A stretch of 64,000 nt of DNA from Streptomyces sp. CB02261. Its GTDB lineage: Bacteria; Actinomycetota; Actinomycetes; Streptomycetales; Streptomycetaceae. The DNA lies in assembly GCF_001905665.1 (NCBI RefSeq), contig NZ_LIVX01000004.1, positions 709,019 to 773,018 on the forward strand, given 5' to 3'. Below, piece by piece: positions 9,587 to 20,697 of the stretch; position 1 is the first letter of the stretch; each line of letters opens with the position of its first letter. The translations under genes and the position numbers were made by a program. The notes below the pieces were generated by a model that was not told the origin of the DNA, ran no database searches, and saw nothing but the letters and a program-made list of their open reading frames with translations.

Positions 9587-9594
<8 letters not shown>
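9148..9594 (+). CDS. mutS: Methylaspartate (glutamate) mutase sigma subunit
   Basis: A 148-residue B12-binding protein. SDAHAVANQ (19-27) matches the DxHxxG cobalamin box (His22 is the lower axial ligand, with Ala in place of the usual Gly), followed by IGSLNGH (67-73, the SxL motif) and VIVGGNLSVG (94-103, the GG motif). With the epsilon subunit it interconverts L-glutamate and (2S,3S)-3-methylaspartate through adenosylcobalamin radical chemistry. ATG 9148 is preferred because GAGAGGAA precedes it; an upstream in-frame ATG at 9070 lies inside the desaturase gene. Its end overlaps the next gene by 8 bp, consistent with equal production of the two subunits. Confidence 0.88.
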
Positions 9595-12445
<2,851 letters not shown>

Positions 12446-12850
12446 CCCCCCGAACGCAGCCGAGGGCGCGAGGTGTGGGCCGTACCGAACTGTCCCGGTC
12501 CGGCCCCGGCCCCGGCCCCGCTCCGTCTCCCGCCCGGTCCCCGGGCGGGGGCCGGTGCGCTTGGCAGGGGACAACGCTCCTGCACCAGGTCAGGGAGCGT
12601 TGCCCCTCCGGGGAGGCGTCGTGGAGGCGGGTGCAGCGGATCCCCTCCGCGCGTCTTCGCGGCCGGGGTGGCGAGTGCCGAGCTCCCAGGAGGCGGAAGC
12701 CGCGCGAGAGCGGTTCGTGAGCGCCCTGAGACGGTGGCCGGCGTCCCGCGATGAATCCCGGCGGTCGGCTCCGGATCACGGCCCGACGCCTCGGTAGCGC
12801 TCCGGCTGCCCGCCCCTTCGGCAACCCGCTGGTCAGCGTACTCGGCGCAT
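12446..12850. terminator. Non-coding gap with two hairpins after the cluster
   Basis: No convincing gene on either strand. Arms CCCGCCCGG (12529-12537) and CCGGGCGGG (12541-12549) form a 9-bp stem with a 3-base loop, and CAACGCTCC (12572-12580) with GGAGCGTTG (12594-12602) forms a second 9-bp stem. They probably terminate the plus-strand cluster; the remaining 250 bp shows nothing I recognise. The left part also has a short GGCCCC run (12502-12520). Confidence 0.5.
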
Positions 12851-13276
12851 TCAGCGTCGCACGAAGTCCGTCACCGTGCCGTGGTTGTCGGGAGCGGTCA
12901 GACCCCAGAGCATCAGCGCCACGACGATTGCCAGCAGGATCAGCCCCGGCACGTTCTCGGCCCCCCAACTGACGGGCTCCCGGACCGGTGGGCCGGGTGT
13001 GGCGTCGTCGCGTGCGGCGGCGGAGTCCGCGCGCTGCCAGGGCTCGACCTCGGCCTCACCCCGGGCGATCCGCGCGGCCACCTGGCGCACGTCGGCCGCG
13101 TGGTACGTCGGCTCGCTGGTCAGGTCCGGGTAGGGCGCGGCCGAGGTACGTACGCTGTTGGCCCGCGCCACGGCCCTGATGCTGCTCGGCCTGATCTGCG
13201 GCCAGATCTCCCGGACTTCTGCCTTCGTCAGCCAGCCTTCACCGTCCTCATGATCCTGCTCGTCCGCTGCCCCCAT
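12851..13276 (-). CDS. Hypothetical protein with one C-terminal membrane helix
   Basis: A 141-residue protein of unknown function. The start at 13276 is chosen because GGGGGAGGA sits 6 bases before it; longer in-frame starts have no such site. Residues 15-75 (WLTKAEVREIWPQIRPSSIR onward) have the look of a small helical or helix-turn-helix-like region, followed by an acidic linker and a single strong hydrophobic segment, VPGLILLAIVVALMLWGLTA, near the C-terminus. That suggests a tail-anchored protein with a cytoplasmic domain. Neighbours give no functional hint. Confidence 0.6.
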   Translation of the reverse strand: MGAADEQDHEDGEGWLTKAEVREIWPQIRPSSIRAVARANSVRTSAAPYPDLTSEPTYHAADVRQVAARIARGEAEVEPWQRADSAAARDDATPGPPVREPVSWGAENVPGLILLAIVVALMLWGLTAPDNHGTVTDFVRR

Positions 13277-13585
13277 TCGACGTCCTCCCCCTCGCTCGCC
13301 GATCACCCTTGGCCCGATATCCAGGGCTTGATACCCAGGCAGCCGAAAGATCACCCGGCCGGGCAGTCACACTCGAACTCGCGCCCACCGCGATCGGTAG
13401 CGAAAAGACTTCTCCCGCCTTACAAGAACAGCCCAGGGGTCCTCGGCCCTGTGCTGGCGGTCGGCGTTGTCACTATGATCAAACGCCCCGTGCGGCCGGC
13501 CGTCTCGGGATGCCCCGCGACCGCTCGGCGGCGAACGATACGGCCAGTGGCGATTCCCGGCGCGGCTCGTCAGGGCCGGCTGTCG
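13277..13585. other. Intergenic stretch without a recognised gene
   Basis: About 310 bp between two minus-strand genes. It is less G+C-rich than its surroundings in places (for example around 13400-13430 and 13470-13490) and probably carries the promoter of the membrane protein gene. I see no conserved RNA or reading frame with coding character. Confidence 0.4.
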
Positions 13586-13774
13586 TCACCGGGCCGGAGG
13601 GTGCTTGCGGTGGGGGTCCAGGCGAAAGTCGGGGCAGTCGCGGTTTTGACACGCACTCGGGCCCCACAGGGGGACGAATACGCCGAGGGTTTTGTGGCGA
13701 TGAACCGCGGCCGGCACCGCTTGCATGCATGTAGGGCACACGTACGTTTTGGGCTTGCGCTTTATTTTGACCAT
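13586..13774 (-). CDS. Small zinc-ribbon-like protein
   Basis: A 62-residue basic protein beginning MVKIKRKPKTYVCPTC. Cys13 and Cys16 (CPTC) and Cys42 and Cys47 (CQNRDC) form a four-cysteine arrangement expected to bind zinc, with His25 and His27 between. The first codons are unusually A-rich for this genome (AAA, ATA, AAG, AAA), unlike the neighbours. No ribosome site is visible; TATTGT lies 6 bases before the ATG, so it may be read from a leaderless transcript. The function is unknown; nucleic-acid binding is a reasonable guess from charge and cysteine pattern. It lies 72 bp downstream of terC on the same strand. Confidence 0.5.
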   Translation of the reverse strand: MVKIKRKPKTYVCPTCMQAVPAAVHRHKTLGVFVPLWGPSACQNRDCPDFRLDPHRKHPPAR

Positions 13775-13845
13775 CTTTTTACAATAAGCCCGTCCCGGTG
13801 TGTCCGGAAGTGCTCTGCCGAATCCTTGGTGAAGCGCCGGATGGA

Positions 13846-14907
13846 TCAAGCATCCTGACCTGATGAGCCGTCCGAGGGATCAGGATTGTCTTCCGCATCC
13901 GGCGAGCTGGGCTGCCCGATCTCGGAGGCGCCCGTCTCTTCCCCCGTCCGTTCCACGGCGCCTGCCGGGGCGGGTCGTCTGAGGCTGAGGATCACAGATC
14001 CTGCCAGGACGACGATGATCACTGCGAGGCTGATCGGTGAGGGGATTTCGGGGATGCTGGGACTGATCATTTTGTGGGATGCCTGTAGGACGAGCTTGAC
14101 ACCGATGAAGGCGAGAATGATCGCCAGCCCTTTGCTCAGATAGTGGAAGCGGTCCAGGAGCCCGACGAGCATGAAATAGAGGGCTCGCAGGCCGAGGATG
14201 GCGAATGCGTTGCTGGTATAGACGATGAAGGCGTCATCGCTGACGGCTAGGACGGCCGGGACGCTGTCGACGGCGAAGATCAGGTCGGCGGCCTCGATCG
14301 CGGCGACCACCGCGAGCAGGGGGGTCGCCACCCGTTTGCCGGCTTCCTTGACGAAGAACTTCGCCCCGGCGTACTCGTCCCGCACCGGGATGAACTTGCG
14401 GAGCAGCCGCACGGCGAAGCTCTTGCCCGGGTCGAAACTCTCCTCCTCATCCTTGAGGAGCTTGTAGGTGCTGTAGAAGAGGACCGCCGCGAAGGCGAAC
14501 AGCACGGCGGTGAAGCGGCTGACCACGGCCACGCCGAGGGAGAGGAAGATCCCGCGAAAGAGGAGCGCGCCGATGACGCCGAAGAACAGCACGCGGTGCT
14601 GGTAAGCACGTGGCACCTTGAAGTAGGCGAAGATCACGGCGAAGACGAAGAGGTTATCGACCGACAGGCTCTTCTCCAGCAACCAGGCCGTCGTGTACTC
14701 GGTGCCGGCAGTGGCGCCGAGGACGAGAAAGACGACCGCGCCGAAGACGACGGCGAGGCCCACCCAAAGGCCGCTCCAGGCGGCAGCTTCCTTGAAACGA
14801 ATGACGTGCGCGGTGCGGTGGGACAGCAGATCCACCGCCAGCGACACGATCACTGTCGCGGCGAACGCCCCCCACAACCAGAACGGGACATCGAGCACGC
14901 CGAACAT
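13846..14907 (-). CDS. TerC/Alx family integral membrane protein
   Basis: A roughly 353-residue polytopic protein with about nine hydrophobic segments. The motif LLEKSLSVDNLFVFAVIFAYF and, in the second half, AAIEAADLIFAVDSVPAVLAV are the paired acidic motifs of the TerC family (tellurite-resistance-associated, Alx-like, thought to handle Mn or other metal ions). The hydrophilic C-terminal tail of about 45 residues is Asp/Ser-rich and not part of the family core. ATG 14907 begins MFGVLDVPFWLWG, which fits the family; GTG codons at 14913 and 14922 are in frame and possible, and none has a clear ribosome site. No ter genes stand next to it, so a tellurite role cannot be assumed. Confidence 0.85.
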   Translation of the reverse strand: MFGVLDVPFWLWGAFAATVIVSLAVDLLSHRTAHVIRFKEAAAWSGLWVGLAVVFGAVVFLVLGATAGTEYTTAWLLEKSLSVDNLFVFAVIFAYFKVPRAYQHRVLFFGVIGALLFRGIFLSLGVAVVSRFTAVLFAFAAVLFYSTYKLLKDEEESFDPGKSFAVRLLRKFIPVRDEYAGAKFFVKEAGKRVATPLLAVVAAIEAADLIFAVDSVPAVLAVSDDAFIVYTSNAFAILGLRALYFMLVGLLDRFHYLSKGLAIILAFIGVKLVLQASHKMISPSIPEIPSPISLAVIIVVLAGSVILSLRRPAPAGAVERTGEETGASEIGQPSSPDAEDNPDPSDGSSGQDA

Positions 14908-15053
14908 CCTCACTCGGGCCACGCCAAAAAGAGTCAGCCCTTATACAGGAGTGTCCGGCATTACTCGCCCGAAAGCACGTGGCACGAACGCGGCTGGGAC
15001 GTGCCCGGCGACGTCAGTGAGACCGGTCGGGACATGCCGGGGTCGGTCGGCTC

Positions 15054-15469
15054 ATGCTTCCGTCCCTGCCCACCGTGGACATCGACCTCGAACGACTCGG
15101 CAACAGAGCCATGACGGCCCTGATCACAGGCCTGAAGCACACGGCTCCCGAGACGGACGAGGGCTCCCTGTTCCGGATGATCTGGAGTCGCAGCTCTGGT
15201 ACATCGTGCCGCTCGATCGCCAACCGCGGCAGCGCAGCAAGACGACTGCCGAGGTTCTGATCGGCTCCGTCATGCTGCCGTTCCCCCTCAGCAACGACCC
15301 GGTCCTCAAGCGGCAGCGCCAGGCTCAGGAGAACCCGTACGACGTCCTCAAGCACTACGGCTACCGGCGCAACGTCTCCTGGCAGGAGACTCCGACGCCT
15401 CCAGCGCCGGTGCCGGGGCCGCCGAGGCCGCAGTCCGGCAAGGGGGAGAGGGGGTGGCCGGGGCGGTAG
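15054..15469 (+). pseudogene. Frameshifted hypothetical gene
   Basis: Two frames join into one protein-like product. From ATG 15054 the frame reads MLPSLPTVDIDLERLGNRAM to about GSLFR (near 15175), with strongly G/C third positions. From about 15170 the sense continues in another frame, DDLESQLWYIVPLDR through DPVLKRQRQAQENPYDVLKH, ending in a Pro-rich tail at 15469. The switch is what a single-base deletion near 15170-15180 would give. The product would be about 135 residues; I do not recognise the family. It is either a decayed gene or a sequencing error. The 130 bp before it, up to terC, is non-coding. Confidence 0.5.
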
Positions 15470-15592
15470 GACTATTGCGGCCGTTAGAGGGGTCGTGCGC
15501 TCCGGTACCGATCCCCAGCTGGCGGGGCGTCGAAGGACCTGCGGACTCGCCTCACAGAAGATGCGGGCCACTGGATCGATCGGAGTTCTCTC

Positions 15593-16474
15593 GTGCGTGC
15601 TCGACTCGGTATCACCACTGTGGCCGCTGCCGCGGTGGCCGCTTCCCTGCTGTCTCCCGCGCTGGCCTCGGCGATGGCTGGGGGCACCGACCCGTTCGTC
15701 CCCGGAGAGCGTGCTGCTGGACACGGTCTGGTCAGCGTGGGCCTGACCTCGGACCAGCGCCTCGTCGGCTTCCACGTCTCCAACCCGGGCGACACCTGGG
15801 CGCTCGGCAAGGTCTCCGGCCTCACCGGTGACACCACGCTGGTCGGGATCGACTTCCGCGTCCAGAACGGCAAGCTGTACGGCGTCGGCGAAAAGGGCGG
15901 CATCTACACCATCAGCAGCGCTGCGAAGGCCGTCAAGGTCTCGCGGCTGACCGTCGCGCTGCAGGGGAAGCACTTCGGGGTCGACTTCAACCCCGCCGCC
16001 AACCGCCTGCGCGTCATCAGCGACACCGGCCAGAACCTGCGCCACAACATCGACGACCCGGCCGCCCCGAAGACCACCACCGTCGACGGCACCCTCACCA
16101 ACCCGACCATGCCGCCCTCGACGGCTCTCGGCGTCACCGGCGCCGCGTACACGAACAACGACCTCAACGCTGCCACGGCCACCACGCTGTTCGACATCGA
16201 CACCACCAATGACCGCGTCTCGCTGCAGTCACCGGCCAACGCCGGCACCCTCGCCCCCACCGGCGGCCTCGGCGTCAACGCCGGTCCCTCGGCCGGATTC
16301 GACATCTACTACAAGGCCTCCAACGGCTCCAACCAGGGCTTCGCCGCCCTGACCGCCGACGGAAAGCAGCGCTTCTACAAGGTCGACGTCCTCAACGGCC
16401 GCGCCGACCTCGTCGGCGCCTTCCCCACCGCGCGCCAGGTCGTCGACGTCGCCCTCCCGCTCGACCAGCACTGA
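15593..16474 (+). CDS. Secreted DUF4394 domain protein
   Basis: A 293-residue protein with a Sec signal peptide (VRARLGITTVAAAAVAASLL, cleavage near ALASAMA). The mature part matches the DUF4394 pattern: LVGFHVSNPGDTWALGKVSG, LVGIDFRVQNGKLYGVGEKG, GVDFNPAANRLRVISDTGQNLRHNI and repeated blade-like segments, so a beta-propeller-type extracellular protein is expected. No catalytic motif is known for the family. GTG 15593 is preceded by GGAG at a suitable distance. It stands alone, flanked by a broken gene and a 440-bp gap. Confidence 0.85.
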   Translation: MRARLGITTVAAAAVAASLLSPALASAMAGGTDPFVPGERAAGHGLVSVGLTSDQRLVGFHVSNPGDTWALGKVSGLTGDTTLVGIDFRVQNGKLYGVGEKGGIYTISSAAKAVKVSRLTVALQGKHFGVDFNPAANRLRVISDTGQNLRHNIDDPAAPKTTTVDGTLTNPTMPPSTALGVTGAAYTNNDLNAATATTLFDIDTTNDRVSLQSPANAGTLAPTGGLGVNAGPSAGFDIYYKASNGSNQGFAALTADGKQRFYKVDVLNGRADLVGAFPTARQVVDVALPLDQH

Positions 16475-16914
16475 CCGGAGCGGACGCCGGGGACGGGCTG
16501 CCCGAGCCCGCCCCCGGCCCACCCCGTACGCATGCGTCCGACGACGGCTGGCAGGGGACCTCTGTGCCCGGCATCGAGGTACGCCGCGAACCGGGAAGAC
16601 CCGAGATCCGGATCCTGGGCTGGCAGAACGTACTCCTGCCTTCGCTCGTCTGCTGCTTCCAGGACGCGGTGCCCGCGCCCGCGCAACGGACATGGTGAAA
16701 GTGCGCGGACTGGAGGTCGCGCAGTAGGGAAGAGGTCTGGAAGCGACCGGTGCTGGCGGCAGCAACCGAACCAGCAAGCAACGAACTTGGTCGAAGACCG
16801 ACCCCGACGGCCCCACGCGCGATGTGTCGCGCCGCTCACCGTGGGCTCCCCTGAGTTCGGGCCGGGGGCGTGGCGCCGCGCGGCACACCGTTGGTCGGCA
16901 CGTACGGTGCCTTC
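16475..16914. other. Intergenic stretch without a recognised gene
   Basis: About 440 bp after the DUF4394 gene. Several open frames cross it on both strands, but none has coding-like third positions together with a start site or a recognisable motif. I see no clear RNA, repeat or strong terminator. The last bases (TACGGTGCCTTC before the next ATG) resemble a -10 box of a leaderless promoter. Confidence 0.4.
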
Positions 16915-17337
16915 ATGACGACAGAACCGGAAGGGGACCCGGTTGAGCCGGCCGAGGTTCGCGCGGCTCGCTCCGCCATCGAGGCCTACCTGAGCGGTAC
17001 GGGTGCGGAAGGGAACCGCCTTCCGCGAAGCGCCGGCGGCCCTCCTGGTTCCTCGGAACCTGCGACAGATGGTGCTCCGGCTGGGGGCGACCGTCGCATC
17101 GACGACGCCACGGCGGAGCGCATCGCCCGCGAAGCCTGGGATGCCGTGAGCGCGGTCACCCCGCCCCCTCCTGACCCTGGATCCGATGCGGGTCCCGCTC
17201 GGACCGCCAAGGAGCAGGAGCCGGCAGAAATCATCGAGCGCCGTCGACAGGCCGTCGCCGTCGTTCGTGGCCTGCAGCTTCTCGGCTATCACCTCGATGA
17301 GACGCTCCTGCCCGGACCCGACATGGCTGCCGGATAA
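16915..17337 (+). CDS. Hypothetical protein, 140 residues
   Basis: A predicted soluble, acidic protein, MTTEPEGDPVEPAEVRAARS onward, with a helical N-terminus (residues 8-30), a Gly/Pro/Ser-rich middle and a helical C-terminal third (EIIERRRQAVAVVRGLQLLG). No domain is recognised. There is no ribosome site before ATG 16915; TACGGT lies seven bases upstream, consistent with leaderless expression. Third codon positions are G/C-rich, supporting a real gene. It ends 168 bp before the convergent ArsR-type regulator. Confidence 0.5.
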   Translation: MTTEPEGDPVEPAEVRAARSAIEAYLSGTGAEGNRLPRSAGGPPGSSEPATDGAPAGGDRRIDDATAERIAREAWDAVSAVTPPPPDPGSDAGPARTAKEQEPAEIIERRRQAVAVVRGLQLLGYHLDETLLPGPDMAAG

Positions 17338-17505
17338 CCCGGTGTTCCTGTTCCCGGTCGGCGACGGCTGACACGGGAGCCCCTGCACCGCGCCTTCGTT
17401 CCGCCGGCGCAGAAGCGGCCTACGAAGCGGATCGACCGCGTCGCCTTCCGTACGGAGCTCCGGCTGGGGGGCGAGCTGGTGTGCTGTCTCGTGCGCTTGG
17501 TGCCG

Positions 17506-18045
17506 CTACGCGGGATCGGTGGTACCGGTCGGTAGGGCCTGCTGGTAGAGCGTCACCAACACGCCGTGCAGGGGCTGGTCCTCCTCTTCCTCGGCCTCGT
17601 CGACCAGTCGGGTGAGGGTCTCGCCGAGTTCTCTTGCCTTCGCGGGGCTGAGAGGCAGGTGGCGCAGTGTCAGGTGGGTCTCGGCGGGGGAGCGGTCCAG
17701 CTCCTGGGCGACCGCGGCGAGCATCGCGGCGGTGCCCGCCGCCTGGGGTTCGGCGACGACCATGTGACGGGCTGTGCGCTGGTAGTACCGCTCGGTGCCG
17801 CCACGGACCTGACGGGTCTCGGTGACATGGACCAGCCCGGCTTCACGGAGCACTTTGAGGTGGTGGGCCACGTTGCCCTTCTTCGCGTCGAGCTGCGCCG
17901 TGAGCTGGCTGGTGGTGGCAGGCCGGTGGCCCAGGGCGAAGAGCAGCCGCTGCCGCAGCGGGTGGGCGAGCGCCGCGAACTGCTCAGGCGCACCGATCTC
18001 CAGGACGTCCTCAGGAGGCGGCGGAAAGGAAGGCTGATCACGCAT
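17506..18045 (-). CDS. ArsR-type winged-helix transcriptional regulator
   Basis: About 179 residues. EQFAALAHPLRQRLLFALGH, RPATTSQLTAQLDAKKGNVAHHL and KVLREAGLVHVTE form the winged helix-turn-helix of ArsR/HTH_20 regulators; TERYYQRTARH is the wing. The C-terminal half is helical and has no obvious metal-binding cysteines, so the signal is probably not a metal. The ATG at 18045 is chosen; a TTG at 18051 in the same frame overlaps a palindrome. It is divergent from the S41 peptidase gene with 57 bp between, so it probably controls that gene and itself. Confidence 0.8.
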   Translation of the reverse strand: MRDQPSFPPPPEDVLEIGAPEQFAALAHPLRQRLLFALGHRPATTSQLTAQLDAKKGNVAHHLKVLREAGLVHVTETRQVRGGTERYYQRTARHMVVAEPQAAGTAAMLAAVAQELDRSPAETHLTLRHLPLSPAKARELGETLTRLVDEAEEEEDQPLHGVLVTLYQQALPTGTTDPA

Positions 18046-18049
18046 ATCC

Positions 18050-18067
18050 AAAGTGTCTAAACTCTTT
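18050..18067. promoter_or_regulatory. Palindromic operator candidate between regulator and S41 peptidase
   Basis: AAAGTGTCTAAACTCTTT is an imperfect 18-bp inverted repeat (14 of 18 positions symmetric). It lies directly before the regulator's start and 35 bp before the divergent peptidase start, the expected place for an autoregulatory ArsR-type operator. Confidence 0.5.
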
Positions 18068-18102
18068 GACGCTTTCGCAAGAGGGGTGCTCTACTCCGTG
18101 CC

Positions 18103-19008
18103 ATGACAACGCCTACGAAGCTTGCGCCCGCCCCTGTCATCGACGAGACCGCCCGGCTGCTGACCGAGCACTACGTTTTTCCCGAGATAGGCGAGCAGCT
18201 CGCCGGCCTGCTGCAACGCCGCCTCACCGAGGGCGCCTACGACGTCGAGGACGCCGAGGAGCTCGCCCGCCTGGTCACCGCGGACCTGCAGTCCGTCAAC
18301 GGCGACCGACACCTGAGGCTGAAGCACCACGCCGACCCGGTGTCCCCGGAGCAGGGGGCGGCCACCCGGGACGCCATGCGCCGGGACTTCGACACCTCGC
18401 TGGGCGGTGCGCCCCGGGTGCAGTTGCTCGACGGAGGGGTCGCCGTGGTGGAGCTGGCGCCGATGCTCTTCCCGCTGGAGTGGGCCGCCGAACCGCTGAG
18501 CGCCGCGCTCACCCTGGTCTCCCGCGCCCAGGCCCTGATCCTGGACGTTCGCGCCAACCGGGGCGGCGACCCGGACACGGTCGCCTTCGTCTGCAGCCAC
18601 CTCCTGGACAAGCGCACCCACCTCAACACCATGTACTGGCGCGGCGGCGAGCGCCGAGAGCAATCCTGGAGCCAGCCGCAGGTTCCCGGCGCGCGCTTCG
18701 GCGGCAGCAAGCCGCTGTACGTGCTGTCCAGCGGCAGCACCTTCTCCGCCGCCGAAGAGCTGGCGTACGACCTCCAGCAGCTCGGCCGCGCCGTGATCGT
18801 CGGCGAGCGCACCCGCGGCGGCGCGCACCCGTGCAAGGGCTGGACGGTGCACCCCCACCTGGAAGCCACCATCCCCTTCGGTCGCGCCGTCAACCCCGTC
18901 TCCCGCACGAACTGGGAGGGCACCGGTGTGCAGCCGGACATCCCTTGCGCGGCTGCTGATTCCCTCGATCACGCGCACGCGCTGGCCCTCGCCCGACTGG
19001 CAGGCTGA
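18103..19008 (+). CDS. S41 family peptidase (C-terminal processing/tricorn-like)
   Basis: A 301-residue protein without a signal peptide. An N-terminal helical region (VIDETARLLTEHYVFPEIGE) is followed by the protease core: ALILDVRANRGGDPDTV is the strand leading to the substrate-binding loop, LSSGSTFSAAEELAYDLQQL holds the catalytic Ser of S41 enzymes, and GERTRGGAHP and TGVQPDIP are conserved distal motifs. This two-part layout is that of interphotoreceptor-retinoid-binding-like S41 proteins. There is no PDZ domain. No good ribosome site precedes ATG 18103. It is probably controlled by the divergent ArsR-type regulator; substrate unknown. Confidence 0.85.
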   Translation: MTTPTKLAPAPVIDETARLLTEHYVFPEIGEQLAGLLQRRLTEGAYDVEDAEELARLVTADLQSVNGDRHLRLKHHADPVSPEQGAATRDAMRRDFDTSLGGAPRVQLLDGGVAVVELAPMLFPLEWAAEPLSAALTLVSRAQALILDVRANRGGDPDTVAFVCSHLLDKRTHLNTMYWRGGERREQSWSQPQVPGARFGGSKPLYVLSSGSTFSAAEELAYDLQQLGRAVIVGERTRGGAHPCKGWTVHPHLEATIPFGRAVNPVSRTNWEGTGVQPDIPCAAADSLDHAHALALARLAG

Positions 19009-19067
19009 CCCGGCCCGGCTCACCTCCGACAGCATGGTGCTCAGCCCCCAGGACGCCGAGGTCGGCG

Positions 19068-19904
19068 ATGGGGGCCGGAGCGGTCGCCTTCGTCTGCGGG
19101 CCGAGATCAGCCGCGGCCCCCGGCAGGACCTGTCGGCAGAGAGCGGGGTGGCCTCTTCGCGATGAGGGTGGGTACGACGGGGACGAATCGGGAGAGGAAG
19201 ACGGCCTACGCCTGGTGCAGGCGCTGCACGCGCAGGTCGAGCACCTGAGGATCGAGCGGGAACTGCGCGAGCAGGCGGCACGCGGCGCCGAACGGTCAGC
19301 GATCGCCGCCGAGATGCACGACGTGCTCGCCCACCGGCTCAGCCTGATCGCCCTGCACACCGGCGTCCTGGCCACGAGAAGGGACACCCTGCCCGCTCCC
19401 GTCGTCGAGCGCCTGACCCTGCTGCGTACGGCGTCCACGGACGCCCTCACCGACCTGCGCGACGTGCTGGCGCACCACCGACGAGCGGCTCGTGACCGAC
19501 CGGCCCGCTCCGGTCCTGCGCGATGTCGAGGAGATGATCGAGGAGGCACGGGCGGGCGGCAGGTCATCGACACGGCCGTGGAGGGCAGGCCCGAGCAGGC
19601 CCCCGCCGCCCATCGGCTGGCCGTCCTCCGCCTGGCCCAGGAAGCACTGACCAACGCCCGCAAGCACGCCCCCGACGCCCCCGTCCGCGTCGACTACGGA
19701 CCGCCCGCCACGCTCATCGAGGTCACGAACCCCCCTGCCACCGGTGCCCGTGCGGTGCCCTCGGGGTTCGGTCTGGTCGGTCTGCGCGAGCGGGTCGAAG
19801 CACTCGGCGGGCATCTGACCGCCGGACCCGGTGGCGCCGGGGCCTGGCGGCTGGCCGCCCGTATCCCTCACCCCGTCGCCGAACAGAACGGTCCCCGCAC
19901 GTGA
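19068..19904 (+). pseudogene. Truncated, twice-frameshifted NarL-type sensor histidine kinase
   Basis: The main frame holds the HisKA_3 box ERSAIAAEMHDVLAHRLSLI with the phosphorylatable His, and the HATPase part LAVLRLAQEALTNARKHAPD with FGLVGLRERVEALGG. Between them, at about 19465-19560, the coding sense moves to another frame (TTDERLVTDRPAPVLRDVEE) and then returns, so two compensating small changes scramble about 30 residues. The membrane sensor region normally present upstream is absent; the first 50 residues are not convincing. The stop overlaps the GTG of an intact response regulator. It may still bind ATP, but most likely it is a decayed kinase. Confidence 0.65.
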
Positions 19905-20551
19905 TCCGCGCCATGGTCGTCGACGACGACGCTCTCGTACGCCTCGGTCTGACCGACCTCCTCGACGGCGACGACGACATCGAAGTCGTCGCCCAGGCCA
20001 CCGACGGCCTGCACGCCGTCGAACTGGCCACCGCCCACCACGTCGACGTGGCCCTCGTCGACGTCCGTATGCCCCGCATGGACGGCATCACCGCCACCGC
20101 GCGACTGCGCGCCCTTCCCCACCCGCCGAGGGTCATCACCCTGACCACCTTCGACCTCGACGCCTATGTCTACGACGCGCTGGCCGCGGGCGCCGACGGC
20201 TTCCTCCTCAAGGACACCGAACCCGCCGAGATCCTGCGCGCCGTCCACCTCGTCGCTGCCGGGTCCGCCGTGCTCCATCCCGCCGCCGCCCGCCGCCTCA
20301 TCGACCGCTTCCACCGCACCGACCGCCCTCGGACCGCGCAGGCCCGGACCCGGATCGACCGGCTCACCCCTCGCGAGACGGACGTCCTGGCGCTGCTCGC
20401 CGAGGGGGCCACCAACGCCGACATCGCGAACGCGCTCGGCATGCGGGAGAGCACCGCGAAATCCCATGTGAGCCGCATCCTGGCCACCCTGGCCGTCACC
20501 AACCGGGTCCAGGCCGCGCTTCTGGCCCGCGACGCCGGCCTCACTCCCTGA
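19901..20551 (+). CDS. NarL/LuxR-family response regulator
   Basis: A 216-residue two-domain regulator. The receiver has the acidic pocket VDDD near residues 7-10, the phosphorylation site VALVDVRMPRMDG, and FLLKDTEP with the conserved Lys. The C-terminal helix-turn-helix reads LTPRETDVLALLAEGATNAD and SRILATLAVTNRVQAALLARDAGL, typical of GerE/LuxR DNA-binding domains. The GTG start overlaps the damaged kinase's stop (GTGA). With its partner apparently broken, it may be driven by another kinase or act without phosphorylation. Confidence 0.9.
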   Translation: MIRAMVVDDDALVRLGLTDLLDGDDDIEVVAQATDGLHAVELATAHHVDVALVDVRMPRMDGITATARLRALPHPPRVITLTTFDLDAYVYDALAAGADGFLLKDTEPAEILRAVHLVAAGSAVLHPAAARRLIDRFHRTDRPRTAQARTRIDRLTPRETDVLALLAEGATNADIANALGMRESTAKSHVSRILATLAVTNRVQAALLARDAGLTP

Positions 20552-20697
20552 GCCCCGCCACTCGGTGACGGGTGGGTACGGCGGCACCCCGTAACACAGG
20601 ATTCAGAAACGCCATTGAAATGTCGATGTGTAATGCCTGATACTGACACGGGTGCCGTGGTGGCGTCCTCCCACGGGACTTCAGCAAAGGGGCGAAT

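Noticed and set aside
13846..14907. Tellurite resistance operon
   Set aside because: Only a TerC-family protein is present; no terA/B/D/E/Z neighbours, so resistance cannot be claimed.
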